Positions 6,638 to 13,731 of a stretch of 15,254 bases of DNA are shown here, piece after piece (positions within the stretch are counted from its first letter, which is position 1; every line of letters starts with the position of its first letter). The stretch is from Methanobrevibacter sp. GTDB lineage: Archaea; Methanobacteriota; Methanobacteria; Methanobacteriales; Methanobacteriaceae. The translations under genes and the position numbers were made by a program. The stretch lies in the NCBI GenBank assembly GCA_009777005.1, contig WRMT01000037.1, positions 1-15,254 of the forward strand, written 5' to 3'. The notes below the pieces were generated by a model that was not told where the DNA came from, made no database searches, and worked only from the letters and a program-made list of their open reading frames with translations.

Positions 6638-8080
6638 CTAATTATTTGTCCGAATATTCTTATTTTTAATTGATATAAGTTTTTGTATGTATAATTTAGA
6701 CCATGCAAAAGCAATTAAACTTCCAAATATATTCCCAATGACTATTCCCCACCATACTCCTTGCTGACCAAATCCTAGAGGAATAGCTAGAATATATGCG
6801 AAAACTACAGCTAATACTAATTCTCTTATTGTAGTTAAGATAAAAGAATCAAATCCTCTTCCAACTCCTTGAAATATTGATGCTGCAATCGAACCAATAG
6901 GAACAAATATATAGAACAAAGACATTACTCTTAAAAATTCAGTTATTAAACCATTGAGTCCTGCAGTTTCTGGAGAGTATGTAAATATTCCCGCAATATA
7001 TGGTGCTAATATAAAAGTAGCTACTGCTGTTATAATGGATATTATAGTTCCTAATTTTATAGAGTGATTTTGAATAATATTAAGATTTTCATATTTTTTT
7101 GCACCAAATGATGCTCCAACAATAGCTACTGCCGAAATTGAGATAGAAATCACTGGAATAATAGCTATTAAAATGACTCTCCAACCAACAGAGTAAACAG
7201 CTACTGCATCAGCACCTGAAACTGCAACTAATATGATATTCAATGATCCCGCTAATATTGCCATTATTAAAAATTCTGAACCTGCAGGTAAACCAACAAC
7301 CAATATTTTTTTCATAATATCAGAGCTATATTTAAAATCTTTAAGTATGAGATTAATATATGTATCTCCTCTAAACCAGTAAAGGATAATAAAACTTACA
7401 ACAGCCATTGATATTACTGTAGCTATACCTGCACCAGCTATTCCCATGTTTAAAGTGTAAATAAAAATAGGATCGAGTATTATATTCAATATAGCTCCTA
7501 ATGTCATAGCATAAGTTACTTTTTTAACATTACCTTCTGCTCGAAAAATACCATAAGAGGAACTAGTGAATATAAGAAATATTAGACCTCCAAATATTAT
7601 ATATCCATATTCAAGTCCAAATTCCAGTGTAGAACCTGCTCCAAGTATTTGAAGAATAGGTTTTAAGAATAAACCTACAGTAACCATTATAATAACTGTA
7701 AATATAATGGTTAATAACATTATATGAAGTGCTGCATTGTCTGCTTCCTTTTTTTTATTAGCTCCAATGAATCTAGATATAACTGATGTTGCTCCAGCAC
7801 CAAGACCATTAGAAAAGCCCATCACAACCATGAATATTGGGGTGATAAAACCAATAGCAGCTAATGCATCTTGACCAAGTCCAGCTACCCATATTCCATC
7901 GATAAGATTATATAACGAAGTCATAAGCATAGCTACTATCATAGGACCCGATAATTTTAAAATAGCTTTTTTAGGGTCTCCTAATATAGTTGATACCCCT
8001 TCTGTTTCTTCATTATTTTTTTCAAAATTATTATTCAAATTGCTGTGAAGTTTTTTCTTATCTTTATCATTATCACTCAT
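6638..8080 (-). CDS. MATE family multidrug/cation exporter
   Basis: A 480-aa integral membrane protein of the MATE (NorM/DinF) family, which exports drugs or metabolites against an H+ or Na+ gradient. After about 40 polar, mostly charged cytoplasmic residues come roughly twelve hydrophobic helices in two six-helix halves. Family features include PMIVAMLMTSLYNLIDGIWVAG (about 35-56; first helix), DALAAIGFITPIF, the loop around VISRFIGANKKKEADNA, and in the second half VGLPAGSEFLIMAIL and GVGRGFDSFIL. The family's usual length is 440-480 aa. The ATG at 8078-8080 has TGAGGAT (8086-8092) 5-6 nt upstream. It is monocistronic, in an AT-rich stretch with repeats on both sides. The substrate cannot be deduced. 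Confidence 0.93.
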   Translation of the reverse strand: MSDNDKDKKKLHSNLNNNFEKNNEETEGVSTILGDPKKAILKLSGPMIVAMLMTSLYNLIDGIWVAGLGQDALAAIGFITPIFMVVMGFSNGLGAGATSVISRFIGANKKKEADNAALHIMLLTIIFTVIIMVTVGLFLKPILQILGAGSTLEFGLEYGYIIFGGLIFLIFTSSSYGIFRAEGNVKKVTYAMTLGAILNIILDPIFIYTLNMGIAGAGIATVISMAVVSFIILYWFRGDTYINLILKDFKYSSDIMKKILVVGLPAGSEFLIMAILAGSLNIILVAVSGADAVAVYSVGWRVILIAIIPVISISISAVAIVGASFGAKKYENLNIIQNHSIKLGTIISIITAVATFILAPYIAGIFTYSPETAGLNGLITEFLRVMSLFYIFVPIGSIAASIFQGVGRGFDSFILTTIRELVLAVVFAYILAIPLGFGQQGVWWGIVIGNIFGSLIAFAWSKLYIQKLISIKNKNIRTNN

Positions 8081-8230
8081 TGATAATCCTCATATTGTTG
8101 AAAATAATTTTTACAATATAATTAACATAGTATAATACGCATATACTTTAGTTTATCGTTAAATTTAATGAAAAAGAGTTAATTATAGGTAATTAATTAA
8201 TTGTTAGCTAATTATTTGTTAATTAAATAA

Positions 8231-8330
8231 ATATAAATTAATTGAGTTATAAAAGCATTTCATTTAAGTTTATATAAATTAATGGAGTTTTAAATGCATT
8301 TTATTTAAGTTTATATAAATTAATAGTGTT
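8231..8330. repeat. 41-bp tandem repeat
   Basis: ATATAAATTAAT recurs at 8231, 8272 and 8313, an exact 41-bp period. Two full units are separated by a few substitutions, with a partial third. The sequence is unrelated to the 41-bp repeat beside rfcL. It lies upstream of the MATE gene. Confidence 0.75.
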
Positions 8331-8490
8331 TGCAAAATAAATTTTTTTATTAATAAATAACTTATTATGGATTTTAAATTTTCTAGGTTTACTTATTTAA
8401 TTTATTAATTAATAAAAGTTATTATTTTATATATTTTAAAAAATTTTTTGCATTTTAAGTAAAAAAAAGATTTTAAACATTTAGAAAATC

Positions 8491-8518
8491 AAAAATCTTT
8501 TAAAGTAAAGATTTTTTT
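8491..8518. terminator. 10-bp hairpin with T-tail
   Basis: AAAAATCTTT (8491-8500) is perfectly complementary to AAAGATTTTT (8507-8516) around a 6-nt loop, with extra T residues on the plus-strand 3' side. It sits between the divergently spaced minus-strand genes and might end transcripts of the small membrane protein gene about 280 bp away. The symmetry makes direction unclear. Confidence 0.4.
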
Positions 8519-8799
8519 ATTTCTAATGAAATATTTTAATTTTTTAATATAATTGATAATAATCGTTCTTATTAAATAAAAAATAGTATAATATAATAAT
8601 TTTTTTGAATATGAATGTTCTATTTATAAAATACATTCTAATTAAATTTTATCTATATTTATTATATTAATTTGTTTTTAGCAAAAAAAATTTTCTCTAT
8701 ATATAAGAGATAAACTATTTTCATAAACTCGAAATTATATTTAAATCGATATTTCAAGCCAAAATTTATCAATTATAATAAAAATTGAAGAATTTTATA

Positions 8800-9099
8800 T
8801 TATTTACTAATATTAATGTTATTAGCTAAGTCTTCAGGACTATAGTATATTACTGCGGTTTCATATCCAGTTCCATTTAAAGAATCGTTTAAATTAGAAG
8901 CATTAGAAGCATTAGTAACGTTAGTAACATTATTATTAGTTATATTATTAACTGGAATTGTATTGTTTGTAGTGTTGTAATCTGTAGCATTATCATTTTG
9001 AGCAAAACCTACTGAAATTCCAATTCCTGAACCTACAGCAAATGCAATTAAAGCTATAATCACTGTTACAATAATTTTTCTTTCTTTTTTAGAGCTCAT
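8800..9099 (-). CDS. Small membrane-anchored protein dense in N-glycosylation sequons
   Basis: A 99-aa protein of unknown function. Residues 1-7 are basic (MSSKKERK), residues 9-33 form one hydrophobic, glycine-rich segment (signal anchor or uncleaved signal), and the rest is polar and presumably extracellular. In the outer part (34-99) I count eleven N-X-S/T sequons: NAT, NTT, NNT, NIT, two NVT, two NAS, NDS, NGT and NIS. The C-terminal 20 residues (YETAVIYYSPEDL onward) look more ordered. The ATG at 9097-9099 has a strong GGAGGG (9103-9108) upstream, arguing that this is a real gene. A 12-bp palindrome, ACATAATTATGT (9132-9143), lies in its promoter region. No close family recognised; a glycosylated cell-surface protein is the likely class. 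Confidence 0.75.
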   Translation of the reverse strand: MSSKKERKIIVTVIIALIAFAVGSGIGISVGFAQNDNATDYNTTNNTIPVNNITNNNVTNVTNASNASNLNDSLNGTGYETAVIYYSPEDLANNINISK

Positions 9100-9184
9100 A
9101 TTCCCTCCAACATAAAAATTTCGGACGTTTCACATAATTATGTAATTATTTTATCAAAAAAGGATAAAAATCATTATAATTCCA

Positions 9185-9840
9185 CTCAAATAAATAAATG
9201 AGACCTTATTTCAATCAATAAATCATGTATTGCTCATTTGAATAAATGAATTTTAATTTCAATCAATAAATCCAATTTCACTTAAATGAATAAATGAAAC
9301 CTTATTTCAATCAATAAATCAGGTTTCTTTCAATTGAATGAATGAATTCTTATTTCAATTAATGAATAAGGCTTCATTTAATTGAATGAATGAATTCTTA
9401 TTTCAGTCAATAAATCATGTATTGCTCAAATGAATAAATGAAACCTTATTTCAATCAATAAATCAGGTTTCCTTTAATTGAATGAATTCTTATTTCAGTC
9501 AATAAATCATGTATTGCTCAAATGAATAAATGAAACCTTATTTCAATCAATAAATCAGGCTTCCTTTAGTTGAATGAATGAATTCTTATTTCAATCAATA
9601 AATCATGTATTGCTCAAATGAATAAATGAGACCTAATTTCTATCAATAAATCAGGTTTCCTTTAGTTGAATGAATGAATTCTTATTTCAGTCAATAAATC
9701 ATGTATTGCTCAAATAAATGAATGAAACCTAATTTCAATCAATAATTCAAGTACTGCTTAAATGAATGAATGAAACTTAATTTCAATAAATAAATCAAGT
9801 ATCGCTCAAATAAACAAATGGAATTTAATCTCAATGAAAT
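9185..9840. repeat. 48-bp higher-order tandem repeat array (about 13.5 units)
   Basis: The core TTATTTCAATCAATAAATCA or close variants starts at 9207, 9254, 9302, 9350, 9398, 9446, 9490, 9538, 9586, 9634, 9682, 9730, 9778 and (decayed) 9826. The step is 48 bp except once 47 and once 44; the 44-bp unit has lost one AATG. Two versions alternate in the middle. Type A carries GAAACCT upstream and AGGTTTC downstream of the core; type B carries GAATTC upstream and CATGTATTGC downstream. The true period there is therefore about 96 bp. Type A units can fold: GAAACCT (9296-9302) pairs perfectly with AGGTTTC (9321-9327), and likewise 9440-9446 with 9465-9471. All frames I checked are full of stops, so it is not coding. 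There are no variable spacers, so it is not CRISPR. Confidence 0.93.
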
Positions 9841-10351
9841 TTTATAGATTTATTAAATTACTTAAATTTTTGAAAATGATTACACAAATTAATGCACTAT
9901 CTTGTTTTAATATAATTATTTTTTTATATATTAATATCTACTTATATATTTTGTTATGCGTGTAATTGTGTACACACATGTTTATAAAAAGTTGAAAATT
10001 TTTTTTTAATATAGAATATAAATACTTAAAATAATAAAATAATTGGATATAATTGTTTATTAAAAAAATAAAGTATAATTAAATAATATTTTATCTTAAA
10101 GTCTTTTTTATAGCTTATTATACTTATTTAAAATATATTGTGGAAGTATTACACTAAATCAACAATTCTAAGTAAATAAATGAAAAGAAAAAATTTTTTA
10201 ATTATTGAAATGACTACACACATACATACTCACACACATAGTTACATAAATATATTTATTATATATGGAAATAAATAATGAAAAATTTACATGAAAAAAT
10301 AAGTGAACAATAGGAAAACAATATATATAAATTAAATCAAATTATCATTGT
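9841..10351. other. 511-bp spacer with CACACAT sites before the RHH gene
   Basis: No gene seen. TGTGTACACA (9967-9976) is a perfect palindrome. CACACAT occurs at 9973-9979, 10217-10223 and 10233-10239; the last two are 16 bp apart. Such G/C-containing words stand out in this AT-rich DNA and may be binding sites. A TATA-like TTTATAAAAA lies at 9981-9990. Confidence 0.5.
10322..10330 (+). promoter_or_regulatory. TATA box for a probably leaderless transcript
   Basis: TATATATAA lies 22-30 nt upstream of the RHH gene's ATG (10352), with a purine-rich GAAAACA just before it as a possible BRE. Archaeal TATA boxes sit about 25 nt upstream of the start of transcription, so the mRNA should begin at or next to the ATG. 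No ribosome site is present, which agrees. Confidence 0.6.
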
Positions 10352-10549
10352 ATGGTAAGTAAGAAAGAAGTGGATGAAATGTGGAAGCTTCAAAAAAAAT
10401 CAAGAATGAATATATCGCTTCCAGAAGAAATAGCAGATTGGTTAGATGATAATGCATCAGCTAATTGGAAGCTTGATAAAGGAGCTAGATCTAAAGAAGT
10501 TACTAAAATACTTCTTGAAGCTAAAAGGAAAAGTGAAGAATTAATATAA
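10352..10549 (+). CDS. Small ribbon-helix-helix-like DNA-binding protein
   Basis: A 65-aa basic protein, the only plus-strand gene here. SRMNISLPEEIADWLDDNA (17-35) fits the strand and first helix of a ribbon-helix-helix (CopG/MetJ/Arc) fold. ARSKEVTKILLEAKRKSEE (45-63) fits the second helix, whose N-terminus contacts DNA backbone. RHH proteins bind DNA as dimers; many are antitoxins, plasmid copy-control or partition proteins, or phage regulators. No toxin gene is adjacent, so it is an orphan. The ATG lacks a ribosome site but has a TATA box 22-30 nt upstream, indicating leaderless expression. Upstream lie CACACAT sites and the 48-bp repeat array, either of which could be its target. The next gene is convergent. 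Confidence 0.7.
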   Translation: MVSKKEVDEMWKLQKKSRMNISLPEEIADWLDDNASANWKLDKGARSKEVTKILLEAKRKSEELI

Positions 10550-10718
10550 TCCCTCACAATTTTTAAAAACATCATTATGATAAAATCCATACATAATAAA
10601 GTATCAATTTTTATAATTAGAAATTATTTATCAATTAATTGAGTATAAAGATAAATAAATTTTTAAATAATCCTTTTTTCAAAATTTTTAAAGACATTCT
10701 CTGAAATAGAAGTTAATG

Positions 10719-10735
10719 TTTTTTTTTTTTTTTTT
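10719..10735 (+). terminator. T17 tract after the RHH gene
   Basis: A run of 17 T lies 170 bp downstream of the RHH stop, matching the oligo-T signals that end archaeal transcription. A 13-bp palindrome, GCATAAATTATGC, follows at 10749-10761. Together they separate this gene from the convergent palm-domain gene. Confidence 0.55.
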
Positions 10736-10909
10736 AAGTTAGGACTTAGCATAAATTATGCCTATATAAACTATTTCCATCCACAAAAAAAAGTTTTTAA
10801 TGTTTATTTCATTCACGAAATATACAATTATATGTAAAATTATAATTTAAAATAAGTATAATAATTAATTATTTTATCTAAAAAGTATTAAATTAAAAAT
10901 TAGCTTAAA

Positions 10910-12118
10910 TCAAGAAGTTAAAGCATAAACAACAGCTAATATAACAGTTACAAAACCAAACTCCCAATATCCAAAAATAGCAAATATGTAAGAAATTACG
11001 AACACTAAAATAAATATGGTAATCAATTTAGCTTTATTGTTTAAAAATAGGTTAACAATTGTCCTAAAGAATTCTGAAGGAACATAATATGCATAAAGAC
11101 CATTAGCTAATTCAAAGATTGCAAGAGAAAGATCACTATGTATTCTAATTTCATCAACCAATTGTGCTTTTTCACCTGCTTCTCTTCTGCTTTTTCCAAT
11201 TCCTGCACGTATTTGAGCTCCATTATTAAGAATATACCAAGTAGTATCAAGAGCTGCACGGATAGCTAAGTCTTTACTTGGAAACTTAGCTATTAAATCA
11301 TCCCCACCTTCACGATAACCTTCAATATTGCCATTACATTCAGTTTCAATAAAGTTTTTAACATCATTCATCAATTCAACTAATTTATTTCTTCCATGTT
11401 CATTGATAAATTTAGTTGAATCTATAATATCAATGAAAAGATAATTTTGATATTCAGAATGATTAGTTTCAGCTATTGTAAAGCTGGAATCTAAAACAAG
11501 AGCGTATTCACCACCTAATTTAGAAAACCCTACACCTGCTACATTACCTACTTCTTTATTTAGAACAATTGAACGTTCAATAGCTGCTGCTCCTGTCATT
11601 CCAACAGCTCCTCGAACATTTATTCCTTTATCCAGACCTAATCCCAGTAATTTAATAGCTACTCGAATAGCTTCATTTTTTGAAGGAAATCTTGAAACAA
11701 TTTCACTTGGACTTCTCTCAATAATTTCTCCTCTTTGACTTTCTATTAAATCTGAAAATTGATTAATCATATAGCGTGAATTAAAAAGTTCAACATAAAG
11801 ATAGCGATCACTACCTACTATAATATTACTTACAAGAGCATATTCTTCAATTTTGTTATCTGCTGGTTTTAACTCATAAAAATGATGATTTTTAGGAATA
11901 TTTTCTTCACCAACATCTCTTAATAAATTGTAAAAAATACTATTAATTGATATTTCTGCTTTTTCAATTTCCAAAAGCATTGTTTGAGTATAATTAAACA
12001 TCTCAACATATTCATTTTCCAAAGGAGTAGTTGGATTATATTTTGTCCCAATACTTATAACCTTATATTTTGTTAAAAGTTTGAAAACAAATCGTGCAAA
12101 TTTATGATTAGCCACCAA
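10910..12118 (-). CDS. Membrane-anchored tandem palm-domain protein (cyclase/GGDEF/GCH III-like)
   Basis: A 402-aa protein with a repeat of one fold. Second domain (about 220-335): YLFIDIIDST with D230 and D233, then EGGDD at 270-274, FPSK at 279-282, and IRAGIGKS at 303-310. These are the metal-binding strand, hairpin and later strand of palm-type class III cyclase, GGDEF and GTP cyclohydrolase III (ArfA) domains. First domain (about 100-215) aligns with it: YLYVELFNS at 106-114, SPSE (136-139) in place of GGDD, FPSK at 144-147, VRGAVG at 168-173. Its metal residues are lost, so it is probably a non-catalytic partner. Residues 1-95 are unassigned. Two hydrophobic helices (about 364-382 and 386-401) anchor the C-terminus. 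The start is TTG (12116-12118) or GTG (12113-12115) after GGAGG (12124-12128). The gene overlaps the RNase gene. The nucleotide product is unknown. Confidence 0.75.
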   Translation of the reverse strand: MVANHKFARFVFKLLTKYKVISIGTKYNPTTPLENEYVEMFNYTQTMLLEIEKAEISINSIFYNLLRDVGEENIPKNHHFYELKPADNKIEEYALVSNIIVGSDRYLYVELFNSRYMINQFSDLIESQRGEIIERSPSEIVSRFPSKNEAIRVAIKLLGLGLDKGINVRGAVGMTGAAAIERSIVLNKEVGNVAGVGFSKLGGEYALVLDSSFTIAETNHSEYQNYLFIDIIDSTKFINEHGRNKLVELMNDVKNFIETECNGNIEGYREGGDDLIAKFPSKDLAIRAALDTTWYILNNGAQIRAGIGKSRREAGEKAQLVDEIRIHSDLSLAIFELANGLYAYYVPSEFFRTIVNLFLNNKAKLITIFILVFVISYIFAIFGYWEFGFVTVILAVVYALTS

Positions 12119-13148
12119 TATTTCCTCCTTTATCAGGTTTGTTCAGATATATCTCAAATTCCCCAGGTTTTTCTAATAATACATCAGGTTTAACCGAAAC
12201 AATGGGGAATTTCCATGATCCTATTCTACCCGCAATTGTACTAGCTATATTCCTAGAATTCATTTTAACAAAAGATTCATCATGACTATTAACTCTAATC
12301 TCAATATTATATGGTGATTCATTTTCAATTTCATCAGAATAAAGAATATTTAACTCAAATCTTTCAGGTATCATATACAAATCATTTCTAACAGCTATTA
12401 ATGGATTTTTTTCTAACCTAAGTCTATCTCCAATAGTAACAGATATATTTCCTGCATTTTTAACTGCCTCTTTATAATTTTTAGGATTAACCAAAACAAA
12501 TATAACATAAGGGGCGGAAGTTTCAAGATTTTCAACCATATCCACTATCTTATCAAACATAGGCAATTTAGAAAATATTCCCTCAATTTTATCTCCTAAA
12601 CCATCATGAGCTGATTTATCCATTCTTATAAGGGATTCTTTAGCTATATTTAATGGACTAAAATCAATTCCTTCTTTCTTAGAATAGGTTTCAAATCTTT
12701 TTTGTTCAAATGCTAATAAAGCACTATTACATATATTTTGCATGATGTTTTTAACTTTTTTTGGTTTTTGAGATTTACCAATAATTATTTCATCATTTTT
12801 AAAGAAGTAAGGAAGCCTTTTACTATTAATATCTTTAAATTCATCAGAAAATTCTCTAAAATAATCATTAGAAAGTATTTTAGCATTTTCTTCTTCAGCT
12901 ATATTAAGTATAAAATGATCTGCATCAGTTCCTGAAGGAACTTCTTCTATAGCTTCTTCATCTAACAATATCTTAAATCTTTTTTTATCATCAATTTCGT
13001 GTTTTAATGATGCATCAGCTATTATAACAAACTCATTTCCGCCTTTTTCTAAAACATTCACTGCGGAAAGAATATTATTTAACTTAGGTTTGGAATTTTC
13101 TTCTAACTGAAAATATGCTAAATTAGATGCATCTATGACAACCTTCAA
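12108..13148 (-). CDS. Zc3h12a/NYN-type ribonuclease with unknown C-terminal domain
   Basis: A 346-aa protein. Residues 1-125 match the PIN/NYN-fold RNase domain of the Zc3h12a (MCPIP1, Regnase) type: VVIDASNLA (3-11), VIIADAS (41-47), GTDADHFILNIAEE (73-86) and ILSNDYFREF (91-100). The acidic metal ligands D6, D75, D77 and D95 line up with D141, D225, D226 and D244 of human MCPIP1, so it should be an active endoribonuclease. After a basic linker (KSQKPKKVKN, 125-134), residues about 135-346 form a domain I cannot name, including SAPYVIFVLVNPKNY (211-225). It may bind a ligand or RNA. The start is TTG (13146-13148), backed by GGTGAT (13152-13157). The stop overlaps the palm-domain gene, and its last codons carry that gene's GGAGG, so translation is probably coupled. 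Confidence 0.8.
   Translation of the reverse strand: MKVVIDASNLAYFQLEENSKPKLNNILSAVNVLEKGGNEFVIIADASLKHEIDDKKRFKILLDEEAIEEVPSGTDADHFILNIAEEENAKILSNDYFREFSDEFKDINSKRLPYFFKNDEIIIGKSQKPKKVKNIMQNICNSALLAFEQKRFETYSKKEGIDFSPLNIAKESLIRMDKSAHDGLGDKIEGIFSKLPMFDKIVDMVENLETSAPYVIFVLVNPKNYKEAVKNAGNISVTIGDRLRLEKNPLIAVRNDLYMIPERFELNILYSDEIENESPYNIEIRVNSHDESFVKMNSRNIASTIAGRIGSWKFPIVSVKPDVLLEKPGEFEIYLNKPDKGGNIGG
12124..12128 (-). promoter_or_regulatory. Ribosome site inside the RNase gene's 3' end
   Basis: GGAGG falls in the codons for the final KGGNIGG of the RNase and lies 5 nt from the TTG, or 8 nt from the GTG, of the palm-domain gene. It decides that gene's start and implies coupled translation of the two proteins. 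Confidence 0.75.
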
Positions 13149-13731
13149 AGTATCACCAAATAATATAAAAAATTCAACAACTTGATTAGACTAATATACT
13201 ATTAATTCCTTAAATAAAAATTAAGCTCTCACTATTGATTTATCAATAATTTTAATATAACTATATATTATTAATATTAAATTTGTTATACCTGTATTTA
13301 AGTTTTATTCTAAAAAAAACTATAATATTAAATAATAAAACAATATCATGATTATCAGAGAAGAATTAAAAAGAAAACTCTCTAAAATTATGAACTAAGA
13401 TATAAAATCATCTCAAATAATAAATTTAAAGATAATATATATTGAAATAATGAACTAAGATATTAATTTCTTTATAATCATTAGTTTAAAGATAATATAT
13501 ATTGAAATAATGAACTAAGATATTTATCTCTTTATAAGGATTAGTTTATAGATAATATTTTTTTGAAATAATGAACTAAGATATTTATCTCTTTATAATG
13601 ATTAATTTATTGATAATATTTTTTTTGAAATAATGAACTAAGATATAAAATCATATTAAATAATCCACTCAGAAAAATAACGAAAAAGTTATAGATATTT
13701 CCAAAATAAAAGTTTAACAATATTGAAATTT
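13149..13731. other. 583-bp spacer holding RNase-operon promoter and 60-bp repeats
   Basis: No gene seen. The RNase ribosome site GGTGAT is at 13152-13157. AT-rich TATA-like sequence at about 13256-13275 could serve a promoter on the minus strand. The 60-bp array occupies about 13380-13660. The rest, next to the phosphoesterase stop, is unremarkable. Confidence 0.6.
13380..13660. repeat. 60-bp tandem repeat, five copies of the core
   Basis: ATGAACTAAGATAT occurs at 13390, 13450, 13510, 13571 and 13633, with steps of 60, 60, 61 and 62 bp. The extra bases come from lengthening of a T-run before GAAATA. The first and last copies share TAAAATCAT after the core, whereas the middle ones have TATTTATCTCTTTATAA or similar. 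Stops in the frames checked argue against coding. The array separates the phosphoesterase from the RNase-palm operon. Confidence 0.88.

Larger units (their letters stand above)
8081..8799. other. 719-bp spacer with repeats and a hairpin
   Basis: No gene seen. Near the MATE start there is an inverted repeat, AGTATA (8129-8134) and TATACT (8142-8147), which could be an operator. A 41-bp tandem repeat covers 8231-8330 and a 10-bp-stem hairpin lies at 8491-8516. The remainder is A/T-rich with no open frame of note. Confidence 0.65.

Noticed and set aside
9185..9840. Looks at first like a CRISPR array
   Set aside because: The whole 48-bp unit is repeated with no unique spacers, units are diverged and AT-rich, and no cas genes are nearby.
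10352..10549. Toxin-antitoxin pair
   Set aside because: The RHH protein looks antitoxin-like, but no toxin-sized frame adjoins it in the same direction; the NYN RNase is over 1.5 kb away, convergent and in its own operon.
10390..10590. Minus-strand open frame opposite the RHH gene
   Set aside because: The plus-strand product has an RHH pattern and a TATA box at the right distance; the minus frame has neither.
10910..12118. Cas10 or a minimal CRISPR polymerase
   Set aside because: GGDD is present, but the strands around it (IRAGIG; tandem duplication; membrane helices) resemble class III cyclase and GTP cyclohydrolase III more, and no HD domain or cas genes are present.
12738..12935. Plus-strand open frame within the RNase gene
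   Set aside because: Phe/Ile/Lys-rich shadow inside the RNase gene; no support.
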